Positions 49,561 to 58,828 of a DNA stretch of 64,000 bases are shown here, piece after piece (positions within the stretch are counted from its first letter, which is position 1; each line of letters opens with the position of its first letter). The translations under genes and the position numbers were made by a program. The DNA comes from Natronobacterium gregoryi SP2 (GTDB lineage: Archaea > Halobacteriota > Halobacteria > Halobacteriales > Natrialbaceae): assembly GCF_000230715.2 (NCBI RefSeq), contig NC_019792.1, positions 3,224,001 through 3,288,000 on the forward strand. The letters run 5' to 3'. The notes beneath the pieces are model-generated. The model was not told where the DNA came from and did no database searches. It worked only from the letters and a program-made list of their open reading frames with translations.

Positions 49561-51726
49561 ATGCGTCTGAACGTCTCCGATCTCCACGTTCGGTTTCGAA
49601 CCCGCTCCGGGCCGGTCCACGCCGTCAACGGCGCGTCGTTTACCGTCGACGCGGGCGAAATCGTCGGGCTGGTCGGCGAGAGCGGCTGTGGCAAGTCCAC
49701 GACTGCCCGTTCGATCACCCGGCTTGAAGGCCCCGGAGAGATCGTCCGTGGCAGTCTCGAGTTCGGCGGAACGGATCTGACAGTCGCAGACGAGCACACG
49801 CTCCGGCGACTACGCGGACGCGAACTCGCGATGGTTTTCCAGAACCCGGAGACGACGCTCAACCCGACGTACACGGTCGGCGAGCAGATCGCCGAGGCAC
49901 TTCGCGTCCACCGTGACCCCGACGACCAGCCGTTTTTCAGGGAGCTGTTCGCCGGTGTAACGTCTCGAATCGGCTCGAATCGCACGCGAAACCGCGTTCT
50001 CGAACTGATGGACGAGGTCGGCATTCCCTCTCCAGACGCACGGATCGACGACTATCCACATCAGTTCAGTGGCGGGCTGTGCCAGCGAGCGATGCTCGCT
50101 ATCGCCCTCGCCCGCCGTCCTTCACTGCTGGTCGCCGACGAGCCGACGACGGCGCTGGATACGACGACCCAGGCGGCGATCCTCGAACGGCTCTCGACGC
50201 TCAACGACGAGTACGGGATGGGCATCCTGCTGATTAGTCACGACCTCGGGATCGTCTCACAGTTGTGTGACCGGACGATCGTGATGTACGACGGCGTCGT
50301 CGTCGAGTCGGGACCGACAGAACAGTTACTCTCGAATCCCGCCCATCCATACACTAAGGCGCTGCTGGACTGTCGACCCAGTCGATCGGAACCCGGCGAG
50401 ACGCTGCCGACGGTCGGAGGAAGTCCGCCCGGCGACTCGCCGCCGGCTGGCTGTCGGTTCGTCGAACGCTGTCCGTTCGCTCGCGATAGCTGTCGAGACG
50501 ACGGGCAGAACGCAGTGTCTCTCCCGTCCGGACGAGTCGTTCGCTGTGACGTTCCGGCGGCCAGAGACGCCGACCTCGAGTCGGTCGGCACTGCGACCGA
50601 GTACGACTGCCCGGAACCGACCGTCGAGGACGACCCCTCGACGACGGCCAACGGGATGGCGACCGATTCGTCGACCGGCCCCGACACGCCACGGAGACGA
50701 CCGTCAACGTCGGCCACCGACGACGAGACGGACCGCGTGGAACCCGTGCTCGAACTCGAGTCTGTCACTAAATCCTTCCGGACTGCCGACGGCGTCCTCG
50801 ACCGCGTCCTCGGCACTGACGAACAGCTGCCAGCCGTCTCGGACGTCTCACTCGAACTGCGTCGTGGCGAAACGCTCGGACTCGTCGGCGAAAGTGGGTG
50901 TGGCAAATCGACGCTCGCTCGTGTGATCGCCGGTCTCGAGTCGCCGACGGACGGAACCGTCTCGCTTCACGGCGAACCCGTCGGTGACGTCGACTCGCGG
51001 CGTACAGACCAGCTCTCGGAAGTCGGCGTCGTCTTCCAGAACCCGGGCACGAGCTTCGATCCGCGCCTGACGGTCGGCGAATCACTCGCCGAACCGCTAC
51101 TCGAGGCTGGCTGGGAAGCGACACGACGGAAAAGACGGATCGAGGAACTTCTCTCGCTCGTCGAGTTGCCACTCGAGTATGCCGACCGGTATCCGGGCCA
51201 GCTCTCGAAGGGACAACTCCAGCGGGTTGGGATTGCCCGGGCACTGGCCCTAGAGCCCGCGATACTGCTTCTGGACGAGCCGACCGGTGCACTCGACGTG
51301 TCGGTTCAGGCGACTGTCCTCAACGTGCTTGCACGACTCCAAGCGGACCTCGACCTGACGTACCTGTTTGTCTCCCACGACCTCGAGGTCGTCCGTCACG
51401 TCGCCGATCGGGTCGCGACGATGTATCTGGGACAACTCCTCGAAATCGGCCCGGCAAGCAGGATACTCTCGCAGCCGGCCCATCCCTACACGGCTGCGTT
51501 GCTCGCGGCGATCCCGGACAGCGCTCCGGCAGCCGGAACGGAGGAACTGGCAGGCGAACCGCCCAGCCCGACCGACCCGCCAACGGGCTGTACGTTCCAC
51601 CCTCGGTGTCCGCTGGCCACCGAAGAGTGCAAGCGCCACACACCAGCCCGGGAACCCGTCGGAAACGGTTACTCGCGGTGTCACCTGGCGGACAAACTCG
51701 CCGACGGATGCAGCGAGAACGACTAA
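49561..51726 (+). CDS. Fused double ATPase of the ABC importer (DppD-DppF type)
   Basis: A 721-residue fusion of the two nucleotide-binding subunits that are usually separate. The first half has Walker A GESGCGKSTTAR near 40, signature FSGGL near 168 and Walker B LLVADEPT near 190. It ends with the OppD-type region CRFVERCPFARDSC, which in family members can hold an Fe-S cluster. A Ser/Thr/Asp linker of about 70 residues follows. The second half has Walker A near 444, signature LSKGQ near 547, Walker B LLLDEPT near 569, and a second Cys-containing tail (CTFHPRCPLATEEC). Both sites look active. Confidence 0.92.
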   Translation: MRLNVSDLHVRFRTRSGPVHAVNGASFTVDAGEIVGLVGESGCGKSTTARSITRLEGPGEIVRGSLEFGGTDLTVADEHTLRRLRGRELAMVFQNPETTLNPTYTVGEQIAEALRVHRDPDDQPFFRELFAGVTSRIGSNRTRNRVLELMDEVGIPSPDARIDDYPHQFSGGLCQRAMLAIALARRPSLLVADEPTTALDTTTQAAILERLSTLNDEYGMGILLISHDLGIVSQLCDRTIVMYDGVVVESGPTEQLLSNPAHPYTKALLDCRPSRSEPGETLPTVGGSPPGDSPPAGCRFVERCPFARDSCRDDGQNAVSLPSGRVVRCDVPAARDADLESVGTATEYDCPEPTVEDDPSTTANGMATDSSTGPDTPRRRPSTSATDDETDRVEPVLELESVTKSFRTADGVLDRVLGTDEQLPAVSDVSLELRRGETLGLVGESGCGKSTLARVIAGLESPTDGTVSLHGEPVGDVDSRRTDQLSEVGVVFQNPGTSFDPRLTVGESLAEPLLEAGWEATRRKRRIEELLSLVELPLEYADRYPGQLSKGQLQRVGIARALALEPAILLLDEPTGALDVSVQATVLNVLARLQADLDLTYLFVSHDLEVVRHVADRVATMYLGQLLEIGPASRILSQPAHPYTAALLAAIPDSAPAAGTEELAGEPPSPTDPPTGCTFHPRCPLATEECKRHTPAREPVGNGYSRCHLADKLADGCSEND

Positions 51727-51766
51727 GAGACCGACTCCGAGTAAAGAGAACATCGACGGATCGACC

Positions 51767-53305
51767 ATGACTGAGCAAACGAACGTCACGATGGATCGAC
51801 GCACCGCATTGAAGACTACCCTCGGCGCAGGCACGCTCGCGTTCGCAGGTTGTCTCGCCGATAGCAACGAGGACGTGTTCCGCGTCGGCTCGCCGTGGGA
51901 GGTCGACCGGGACCCCCTCGACGGCGGGTCCGCGCTCAGACGGGTCGGGATCACCGAGGCGCTCGTGACCGTCGACTACGACGCAACTCCTGGACCAGGG
52001 CTGGCGGTCGACTGGGAGCGCGTCGCCGACACTCGCTGGGAATTTTCTCTCCGGGAAGGCGTTACCTTCCACGACGGCGAGACACTCACCGCAGAGACCG
52101 CTGTCGCCTCCCTCGAACGCACCGTCGAGTCGCCAGCCTTCGCCAGCGTTCCCATCACAGCAGTCGAAGCCGTCGACGAATCGACCGTCACCCTCGAGAC
52201 CGACTCACCGTTTGCCCCACTTCCGGCACACCTCTCCCGTCACGAGGCGGTCATCCTTGGCTCTGGCTCGTTCGCGGACGGACAGCTCACGAAACCCGTC
52301 GGAACCGGCCCGTTTGCCGTCGAATCGATCCAGCCCGGCACCGAACTCCTGGCGATCCGGAACAACGAGTACTACGGCGAGGTGGCGACGATCGAGTCAG
52401 TCCGCTACGAGGTCGTCGAGGACGACCAGATTCGCCGGATGAAACTCGAAAACGACGAACTCGAGATGGCCCGCATTCTCCCACAAGAGACGGTCGACGA
52501 TCTCGAGAGTACTGACGGTGTCGACGTCTACACGCCCGAAATACCTCGCATTCGGTTTTTGACGTTCGACACGACCACCGAACCGTTCGACGACCGGCAG
52601 GTACGGCAGGCGATGAACCACGCCGTCGACAGACGAGAACTCACCGAATCGGTCCTCGAGGGCGTCGACGAACCCGCGGTCGGCCCCATCTCTCCCGCAC
52701 TCTCCGACTGGGCGAATCCGGATCTCGAGGAACCACTGTACGATCCCGACCGGGCACGTGACCTGCTCGACGACGCCGGATGGACGGGAGACGGCGGTGG
52801 TGACGAACGAACCCGGGGCGGCGAACCACTCTCGGTCGAGGTCGTCACCTACGACGCCCGAAGTCTCCCGCTGATCGCCGAGGTGATCCAGGGGCAACTC
52901 GCCGATGTCGGGATCGATCTCTCTATCGAACTCGTCGAGTACGGCACGATGCTCGATCGAGTCTCGAGAGAGTCCTTCGACGCCTATCTCACCTCTTGGA
53001 GCACGCTGTGGTATCCAGACCCCGATAGGCTCGCCGACATGTTTCACTCCGATAGCGATCTTCACCACGGGTACGAGAACGAAGACGTCGACGACTTACT
53101 CGAGAACGCCCGCGAACTCGAGGATCGGGAAGAACGACGAGACCGGTACTACGAGGTACAGTCGACGGTCCGTGAGGATGCCCCGATCGCCGTCTTGACG
53201 AACTATACGAACGTCATCGCGGTCTCTTCGGCCGTCGGCGGTTACGATCCTCATCCGACAGAAACCACGTACGGACTCGAGCGGGTCGACCGCGAGTCCG
53301 GGTAA
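51767..53305 (+). CDS. Tat-lipoprotein substrate-binding protein, family 5
   Basis: A 512-residue solute-binding protein of the peptide/nickel family. Arg11-Arg12 in MDRRTALKT is followed by a hydrophobic stretch and lipobox FAGC (Cys29), so it is exported folded by Tat and lipid-anchored. GVTFHDGETLTAETA and GTGPFAVESI are typical SBP_bac_5 features. The substrate may be oligopeptides or nickel: length and the compact N-terminus resemble NikA, but no ligand histidines were verified. It is the last gene of the transporter operon, 40 bases after the ATPase fusion. Confidence 0.9.
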   Translation: MTEQTNVTMDRRTALKTTLGAGTLAFAGCLADSNEDVFRVGSPWEVDRDPLDGGSALRRVGITEALVTVDYDATPGPGLAVDWERVADTRWEFSLREGVTFHDGETLTAETAVASLERTVESPAFASVPITAVEAVDESTVTLETDSPFAPLPAHLSRHEAVILGSGSFADGQLTKPVGTGPFAVESIQPGTELLAIRNNEYYGEVATIESVRYEVVEDDQIRRMKLENDELEMARILPQETVDDLESTDGVDVYTPEIPRIRFLTFDTTTEPFDDRQVRQAMNHAVDRRELTESVLEGVDEPAVGPISPALSDWANPDLEEPLYDPDRARDLLDDAGWTGDGGGDERTRGGEPLSVEVVTYDARSLPLIAEVIQGQLADVGIDLSIELVEYGTMLDRVSRESFDAYLTSWSTLWYPDPDRLADMFHSDSDLHHGYENEDVDDLLENARELEDREERRDRYYEVQSTVREDAPIAVLTNYTNVIAVSSAVGGYDPHPTETTYGLERVDRESG

Positions 53306-53373
53306 CTGAACGGATGAACGCCGCCGATCCCGAGTGCAATCAGGACGAGGCCGACGGCGACCACGAACACGGG

Positions 53374-54561
53374 TTACAGGCCGATTTCACGGCCGATGAC
53401 GAGGTGTTGGATCTCGCTGGTCCCTTCGCCAATCTCCATCAGTTTGGCGTCGCAGTAGAACCGCTGTGGAGCGAAATCCGTCGTGTAACCGTAGCCGCCC
53501 AGCACCTGGACGGCGTCTTCGGCGACCTCCCGGGCGGCCTCGCTGGCGTCGAGTTTCGCAAGCGCCGACTCGCGGGTGACGGGGTCGCCCTCGTCGTAAG
53601 TCGTCGCAGCCTTGTAAGTCAACAGGCGTGCGCGTTCGACTTTCCGATGCATGTCGACGACTTTGTCCCTGATCGCGTCGAACTCCGAGATTGGCTGGCC
53701 GAACTGCTCGCGCTCTTGGCTGTAGGCCTTCGCGTGCTCGTAAGCACCCTGGGCGAGCCCCGTCGAAAGTGCCGCAATCGAGATCCGCCCACCGTCTAAG
53801 GTCTTTTTCGTCTGCTTCCAGCCGTCGCCTTCCTCACCGAGTAGGCGATCTTCTGGAACCCGGACGTTCTCGAGTTGTATCTCACAGGTTGGTGAGGCGT
53901 TCAGTCCCATCTTGTCCCAGACCGTTGTCACCTCGAAGCCGTCGTCCTCCTCGGGGTCGACGATGAACGTCGAGATGCCGTCGTAGCCGGCTCCGGGTTC
54001 CGTGACCGCCTTGACGAGGACGGAGCCGGCGACGCTTGCGTTCGTGATGAACTGCTTTGTGCCGTCGATGATCCACTCGTCGCCGTCTTTCTCCGCGGTT
54101 ACGCTGCTCCGTTCCGAGCCGTTCACCTCGCGTTTCTCTGCAGTGGTGTCCATGTCGGAGGCGTCGGAGCCGCTTCCCGGCTCGGTCAGCGCCCAGCCGC
54201 CGAGATACTCGCCGTCCACGAGCGGGCGCAGCCACCGTTCTTTCTGCTCTTCGGTGCCAAACAGTTCGATCGGCTTCGACGCGAGTGACGTGTGGGCGAC
54301 GTACGACAGGCCGATCGCTCCGGAGACGCGACCGAGTTCTTCGGCGACCAGCGAGTACATCAGCGTGTCGCCTCCGAGCCCACCGTACTCCTCGGAGATG
54401 GGGACGCCCATCATATCTAGCTCCGCGAGCTGGTCGAAGATCTCCTCGGGGAACCGATGTTCTTCCTCGATCTCCTGTGCGATCGGCTCGATCTCGTTTT
54501 CACAGAAGTCCCTGACAGTTTCCCGGATCATCCGGTGTTCGTCGGGTACGTCGAACTCCAT
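53374..54561 (-). CDS. Acyl-CoA dehydrogenase
   Basis: A 395-residue FAD enzyme introducing a double bond into acyl-CoA esters. ALTEPGSGSDAS and KQFITNASVA are the two family signatures. The active-site Glu is expected in CDAKLMEIGEGTSEIQ. VLGGYGYTTDFAPQRFYCDA is the C-terminal helix region. ATG 54561 (MEFDVPDEH) is preferred to an upstream ATG three codons earlier. Stands alone; electrons would go to an electron-transfer flavoprotein encoded elsewhere. Chain-length preference is unknown. Confidence 0.93.
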   Translation of the reverse strand: MEFDVPDEHRMIRETVRDFCENEIEPIAQEIEEEHRFPEEIFDQLAELDMMGVPISEEYGGLGGDTLMYSLVAEELGRVSGAIGLSYVAHTSLASKPIELFGTEEQKERWLRPLVDGEYLGGWALTEPGSGSDASDMDTTAEKREVNGSERSSVTAEKDGDEWIIDGTKQFITNASVAGSVLVKAVTEPGAGYDGISTFIVDPEEDDGFEVTTVWDKMGLNASPTCEIQLENVRVPEDRLLGEEGDGWKQTKKTLDGGRISIAALSTGLAQGAYEHAKAYSQEREQFGQPISEFDAIRDKVVDMHRKVERARLLTYKAATTYDEGDPVTRESALAKLDASEAAREVAEDAVQVLGGYGYTTDFAPQRFYCDAKLMEIGEGTSEIQHLVIGREIGL

Positions 54562-54641
54562 ACACAACACTCACCGAGCGAACGAATAAACGCACCGCCA
54601 CGTGTCGACACGGTCCGCGGTGTCACCCGTCTCGTCGACTG

Positions 54642-55850
54642 TTACCAGCCCCGGTCGTCGTCTGTGGCGTCTTCACTGTCGTCACCGTCTTCGCCGTCTC
54701 GCTCCGTGGCTTCGTCCCACAGCGAGGACTCGTCTGGCTCCGCATCGTCGCGGTCGTCACGTCCCCAGCGGCCGTCGGGTGCAGACGAGTCAGCCTCTCG
54801 ATCGACCGACTCGGCAGGTTCGTCGGCACTGTCGCGGGCAGCCTCCCGCTGTTCGGGGATCAGGTCCAGATCGGTGTTCGTGTCCCCAAGCAACAGCAAG
54901 GCGTAGTACTGGAAGTAACTCCGGAACGGCATCTGGACGAACGCCCCAAGCAACAAGAACGCGAGCACGCCGAGAGCGACGACCGGTATCGCGAGCAACA
55001 CACCGACCTCCCCCAGAACGACGAGCAAAACGAGGAGGATCACGAACGGAATCGCAACGACCAGTCCGAGAATCGCCAGCAGGAAAGTGATAGCGATACT
55101 GACGACGATCTGGAGAATCCAAACGAGAACCAGGTAGACGGCGTACTCACCCAGGTTCGATGTGAGAGTCCCCCAGAAACGCTTCCAGCCCGAGAAGATG
55201 CCACGCTCCTCGAGCAGCATAACCGGTGCGACGAACTCGGAGGTAAAACGCATCACGATAGCGTAGGGTGCATAGAGAGCGACCCCCGCTACAACGAGGA
55301 GGAAAGCCGCTATCCCTGGTGAGAGGTCACCGACGATTCCGAGGCCGACCGTCGCGAACAACGCGGCCCCGATCCCAACAGCGACGAGACCGACGACGAA
55401 CCTGAACAGGAACAACTGGAGGCCACGACCGAGATTCTCTCGGCCAAACCGCAGGATACGCACCTCCTTCGATCGCAGGGATTCGACGAAGACGAACTCC
55501 ATGATCGCACCGATCACTGCAAAGAGTAGCCAGAGTAACAAGAGAGCAACGAGTACGACAGCCGCGACGACGAGCGCCTCTTCGGGCAGTTCACCGATCA
55601 GGTCGCCAACACTCTCGGGTGGCTCCTCGAGAGCGGGGTCGTCGACTGCCGGATCGTCGACTGGGTCGACGTCGAACTCGGGGTCCTCGAGCAGTGGTCC
55701 AACGTCGGCCGTCGGAACGCCACCGCCCAAGCCCACACCAGCGACGAACAAGACGACGATCGCGAGTTTGATCCACAGTCCGAACTGTACGGGCCACAGG
55801 AGATCGCGCGTGACGTCGATTGCGTCCCCCAGGTCGTCTACTGCATCCAT
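54642..55850 (-). CDS. Large haloarchaeal membrane protein (DUF7544-like)
   Basis: A 402-residue integral membrane protein. After LWIKLAIVVLFVAGVGLGGG comes an acidic external segment (residues about 50-85) rich in D, P and E, then about seven further helices. Then come VQMPFRSYFQYYALLLLGD and an acidic, charged C-terminal tail of about 70 residues. ATG 55850 (MDAVDDLGDAIDVTRDLL) is clearly the start; the much longer upstream frame is shadow of the kinase gene on the other strand. Function unknown. It ends 80 bases before the acyl-CoA dehydrogenase gene. Confidence 0.78.
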   Translation of the reverse strand: MDAVDDLGDAIDVTRDLLWPVQFGLWIKLAIVVLFVAGVGLGGGVPTADVGPLLEDPEFDVDPVDDPAVDDPALEEPPESVGDLIGELPEEALVVAAVVLVALLLLWLLFAVIGAIMEFVFVESLRSKEVRILRFGRENLGRGLQLFLFRFVVGLVAVGIGAALFATVGLGIVGDLSPGIAAFLLVVAGVALYAPYAIVMRFTSEFVAPVMLLEERGIFSGWKRFWGTLTSNLGEYAVYLVLVWILQIVVSIAITFLLAILGLVVAIPFVILLVLLVVLGEVGVLLAIPVVALGVLAFLLLGAFVQMPFRSYFQYYALLLLGDTNTDLDLIPEQREAARDSADEPAESVDREADSSAPDGRWGRDDRDDAEPDESSLWDEATERDGEDGDDSEDATDDDRGW

Positions 55851-56009
55851 TTGCTCGCCAGTAGCGCCCCTGCAGTGAAAATAATACTGCTCTGGTGTTC
55901 TCGTTCGCCTCGAGCGCCGACGGCCGGGAGGCCGTTTTGGGCGGACGTCGACCGTCCAGCCGGCGAGACTTCGGGACGCATTTAACGTGGCAGCGCCTGT
56001 GTCTCCCGT

Positions 56010-56819
56010 ATGGATCTCCGCCAGCTCGTCCGCGGCAGCGTCGAGTGGGACCGCATCGAGCGCGTGGTCCACACGCTGGCGGACCGACACGACCGCGAAG
56101 TCGTTCGCGTCGAGTTCCTCGAGGCCGACAACTGGCTGTCGACGCCCTGCGTCATCGACGACGAGTGGTTCGTAAAAATCGTTTCGCGCCAGAACGCGCT
56201 CGTCCACGCAGTACTCACCACCGGACGAAACGTCGGAGCCGTCTCCGCGGGCACCGGCGGCTTCTTCGACCGGTTCGACACGCCCCGCGAGATGGTCGAA
56301 CACGAGTACGAGGCGACCCAGCGGATGCGAGAGATCGGCGTCAACGCGCCACAGCCGATCGAAGCCTTCGAGGTCAACGGACTGGGCGTGCTCGTACTCG
56401 AGTACCTGCCCGACTTCGAATCGCTGGGGACGGTGGCGGACGAAATCGTCGCAGATCGCGCGTCGGAACTGTTCGAGATGCTCGCGACACTGCACGACCA
56501 CGGACTCGCCCACGGCGACCTGCGAGGCGAAAACATCCTCGTCGCCGACGGCAACCTCTACTTCATCGACGCCACGAGCGTCCACGAAGATCGCGTCGCG
56601 GAGACGACCGCCTACGACCTGGCCTGTGCACTCGCCGTCCTCGAACCCCGGATCGGTGCGCGACGATCGGTCGAGGCGGCCGCGAGCGTCTACGGCGCTT
56701 CCGACCTACTCGCTGCCCGCAGGTTCCTGGATTTCGTTCGGCTCCGTCCCGACCACGAGTTCGACTCGACACAACTGCGCAGCGAACTCGAGAAAGCAGC
56801 GGAACTGGACCAGGGCTGA
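56010..56819 (+). CDS. RIO/Bud32-like atypical protein kinase
   Basis: A 269-residue kinase-like protein. VIDDEWFVKIV supplies the ATP-binding Lys (about residue 54). The catalytic loop reads LAHGDLRGENIL near 167 (H-G-D-x4-N as in RIO and Bud32 kinases) and the metal-binding loop is YFIDATS, with IDA instead of DFG. An N-terminal region of about 45 residues precedes. RIO1 and RIO2 of archaea act in ribosome maturation, but this protein lacks their typical N-terminal domains, so the substrate is unknown. An A/T-rich stretch at 55983-56000 may be its promoter. Confidence 0.82.
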   Translation: MDLRQLVRGSVEWDRIERVVHTLADRHDREVVRVEFLEADNWLSTPCVIDDEWFVKIVSRQNALVHAVLTTGRNVGAVSAGTGGFFDRFDTPREMVEHEYEATQRMREIGVNAPQPIEAFEVNGLGVLVLEYLPDFESLGTVADEIVADRASELFEMLATLHDHGLAHGDLRGENILVADGNLYFIDATSVHEDRVAETTAYDLACALAVLEPRIGARRSVEAAASVYGASDLLAARRFLDFVRLRPDHEFDSTQLRSELEKAAELDQG

Positions 56820-56912
56820 CCGTCGAAATCGAAACGCGAGACGTGACGCCGCCGAACGGTCTTTGGACGATGCACGTGGTGACGAGCAACGGATCACGTT
56901 CCGGAAACACAA

Positions 56913-56920
56913 TATAAAAA
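56913..56920 (+). promoter_or_regulatory. TATA box of the HTH regulator at 56945
   Basis: TATAAAAA centred about 28 bases before ATG 56945; it excludes the TTG start nine bases upstream. Confidence 0.75.
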
Positions 56921-56944
56921 CCGTCGTTTGACGTATTGTTGCAC

Positions 56945-57664
56945 ATGAGTTTGGAGGGAGAATTATCGAGCGTTCGGTTGACCCTCGACCTATGGCACCC
57001 GAACTGTTGGGCGGTCGAGTCGACCGATCGAACGGGGGGTGGCGTGCTCGCACACGCGGTTTACAACTCGCCGACGACCGACGGGAGTCCGGAGACGGTA
57101 CGCGGGCTGTTTACCTCGTTCGGCGACACGTCGGCGGAGGTCGAGCAACTCCTGGACGCGATCCGTGACTCCGACCACTCGGGCGAAGTGTTCGAACTCC
57201 AGGAACGGTTCGGCCGCGCTCGCAACGCCCCAGGTAACGTCGTCCGCGAGTTCTTCCTCGAGTACGACCCGAGCGAGATGGTCTGCCCGACACTGCTCGA
57301 ACACGGGTTCGTCCACAGCGCGCCGGTCCGCATCGAGGACGGCAGCGAGGAGTGGAATCTCTGTTTCGCCGGCGACCGATCGGCGATCGACGACTCGCTG
57401 GACGACGTCCGCGAACAGACCGGTGCCGAGGTGACGGTGACCTCGATCACGACCTCGGAGGAACCCGAGCGCTCGACCCGCAACGAACGGCTCGACACGC
57501 TGACGATTGCCCAGCGCGAGGTGTTCGACCACGCCCGCGAGACCGGCTACTACGAGTGGCCTCGCGAGACTACGACCCGCGAACTGGCCGACGACATGGA
57601 TCTCGCGAAGTCGACGCTGCTCGAGCATCTGCGGAGGGCCGAATCGAAACTGCTTGATCCCTGA
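56945..57664 (+). CDS. bat-type HTH transcription regulator
   Basis: A 239-residue regulator of the bacterio-opsin-activator-like family. The N-terminal about 170 residues form the usual variable sensor-like region (starts SVRLTLDLWHPNCWAV) without an obvious cofactor site. The HTH_10 domain occupies the end: LTIAQREVFDHARETGYYEW, TTTRELADDMDLAKSTLLEHL and RRAESKLLD. Leaderless promoter visible. Target unknown; it lies downstream of the kinase gene and upstream of two insertion sequences. Confidence 0.9.
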   Translation: MSLEGELSSVRLTLDLWHPNCWAVESTDRTGGGVLAHAVYNSPTTDGSPETVRGLFTSFGDTSAEVEQLLDAIRDSDHSGEVFELQERFGRARNAPGNVVREFFLEYDPSEMVCPTLLEHGFVHSAPVRIEDGSEEWNLCFAGDRSAIDDSLDDVREQTGAEVTVTSITTSEEPERSTRNERLDTLTIAQREVFDHARETGYYEWPRETTTRELADDMDLAKSTLLEHLRRAESKLLDP

Positions 57665-57738
57665 TTGGTCCTGAGTCCGTGTGCACAGACAGCGTGCCTC
57701 GGGTTGGTACTTGTTCGACGAAGCGCCTGACTCACTCA

Positions 57739-57753
57739 GACAGCAAACCGTCT
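57739..57753 (+). repeat. Single terminus of a family R palindromic repeat
   Basis: GACAGCAAACCGTCT matches the ends of the family R repeats at 9288 and 13563. Bases 57739-57767, including the adjoining end of the IS1595-type element, equal 9274-9302 inverted. The rest of the repeat is missing here. Confidence 0.65.
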
Positions 57754-58818
57754 CAGCCACGGAAATCAATGATTTCTGATGGGCTGCACGAGAACGCCGT
57801 TCTCGTGAACGCCATCGGTCCGTCATGCCGACGAGTCGTAAACCAGCAACGCTCTTGTGGCGGAGATTGTTGGTGACTCATAGCGCAGTTTTGAGGATGG
57901 TTTTCAGCGCTTCTTTTCCCGGTTTTCGATACACGCGGCGACGGAGCTGGAAGGCTCGGAGATACGGCGTGAGCTTGTCCTTGGAGACGCCTCGATGGGG
58001 CGAGAGCCAGGATCGCGCCAGCGATCCGTGGCTCTCGCAGGTATTGACGTGAACGTCTCCATCGGCGTATTCGCCGTCGCCGTGGACGACGTATTCGCGG
58101 TCGAATGCGTCGTCCTCATCAAGCGGTTCGTACGCTCGAAAGCCGTCGGCATAGACCGTGAGCCACTCCTCTTTACGGTCAGCAAGGAGGAGTCGAATCG
58201 TCGATTCATCAGCGGCTTTCGCTGGGATCACGTAGCGGTCGCCAGTGCCGCGATCAGCCAGAATGAACACGGGTAGCTTGTCCTGTTCGTACGATCCTCT
58301 TCCGCGCGTGGATAGGCCACGCGAGCGCGACGGACGGTCGCGCTCGCGGCCTTTGAGTCCGGCTTTCACGTACAGTTCGTCAATCTCGACTGGTCCTTCG
58401 AGTTGTGGCTGAGGCGCGTCCAGCGCTCGCAGGAAGCGCTGGACGCGCCGGTACACTGTTTTGTAGGAGACATCAATCTCTACGTCTAACTGCCGAAGAC
58501 TGGTGTTGAAGCGGATGTAGGTGTAGACGGCGAGAAACCACTTCCTGAGTTCGACCGCTGAGTGTTCAAAGACGGTGCCGGTCTGATCGGTGAACGTGCG
58601 GTCGCAATTCTTACAGCGATATCGCTGAAACACCCGATAGCTGCCGTACCGAATCGCGGATTCGGCACGGCAGCGTGGGCAATAGACGCCGTCACGCCAG
58701 CGAACCTGTCGGAGCAGGTTCGCGGCGCGACGCTCCGAGACGAACGTCTTGAGTGGAATCATGCTTTCGTCGGGTGGCGCGATAATGAGTGACAGAAGTT
58801 TTGGGCGTGGGCTAAGAC
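57750..58818 (-). mobile_element. IS1595-family insertion sequence
   Basis: Terminal inverted repeats GTCTCAGCCACGG (57750-57762) and, inverted, GTCTTAGCCCACG (58806-58818) bound a single transposase gene. One end abuts a family R terminus, the other lies 11 bases before an IS630-type transposase gene. A deleted derivative with only the ends is at 9238-9291. Confidence 0.8.
57878..58762 (-). CDS. IS1595-family transposase
   Basis: A 294-residue transposase starting at ATG 58762. The N-terminal zinc ribbon is CPRC then CKNCDRTF (residues about 25-50), followed by a helical DNA-binding part (VELRKWFLAVYTYIRF). The DDE-type catalytic core begins at GPVEIDELYVKAG (first Asp), with LTVYADGFRAYEPL (second Asp) and an ISXO2-like HVNTCESHGSLARSW, where Asn and the nearby His/Glu replace the classical Glu region. 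Intact and probably active. Confidence 0.87.
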   Translation of the reverse strand: MIPLKTFVSERRAANLLRQVRWRDGVYCPRCRAESAIRYGSYRVFQRYRCKNCDRTFTDQTGTVFEHSAVELRKWFLAVYTYIRFNTSLRQLDVEIDVSYKTVYRRVQRFLRALDAPQPQLEGPVEIDELYVKAGLKGRERDRPSRSRGLSTRGRGSYEQDKLPVFILADRGTGDRYVIPAKAADESTIRLLLADRKEEWLTVYADGFRAYEPLDEDDAFDREYVVHGDGEYADGDVHVNTCESHGSLARSWLSPHRGVSKDKLTPYLRAFQLRRRVYRKPGKEALKTILKTAL

Positions 58819-58828
58819 GAACGGGGTA

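Noticed and set aside
55851-56585. N-terminal extension of the large membrane protein
   Set aside because: The extension is antisense to the kinase gene and not protein-like; the start at 55850 is followed by a normal first helix.
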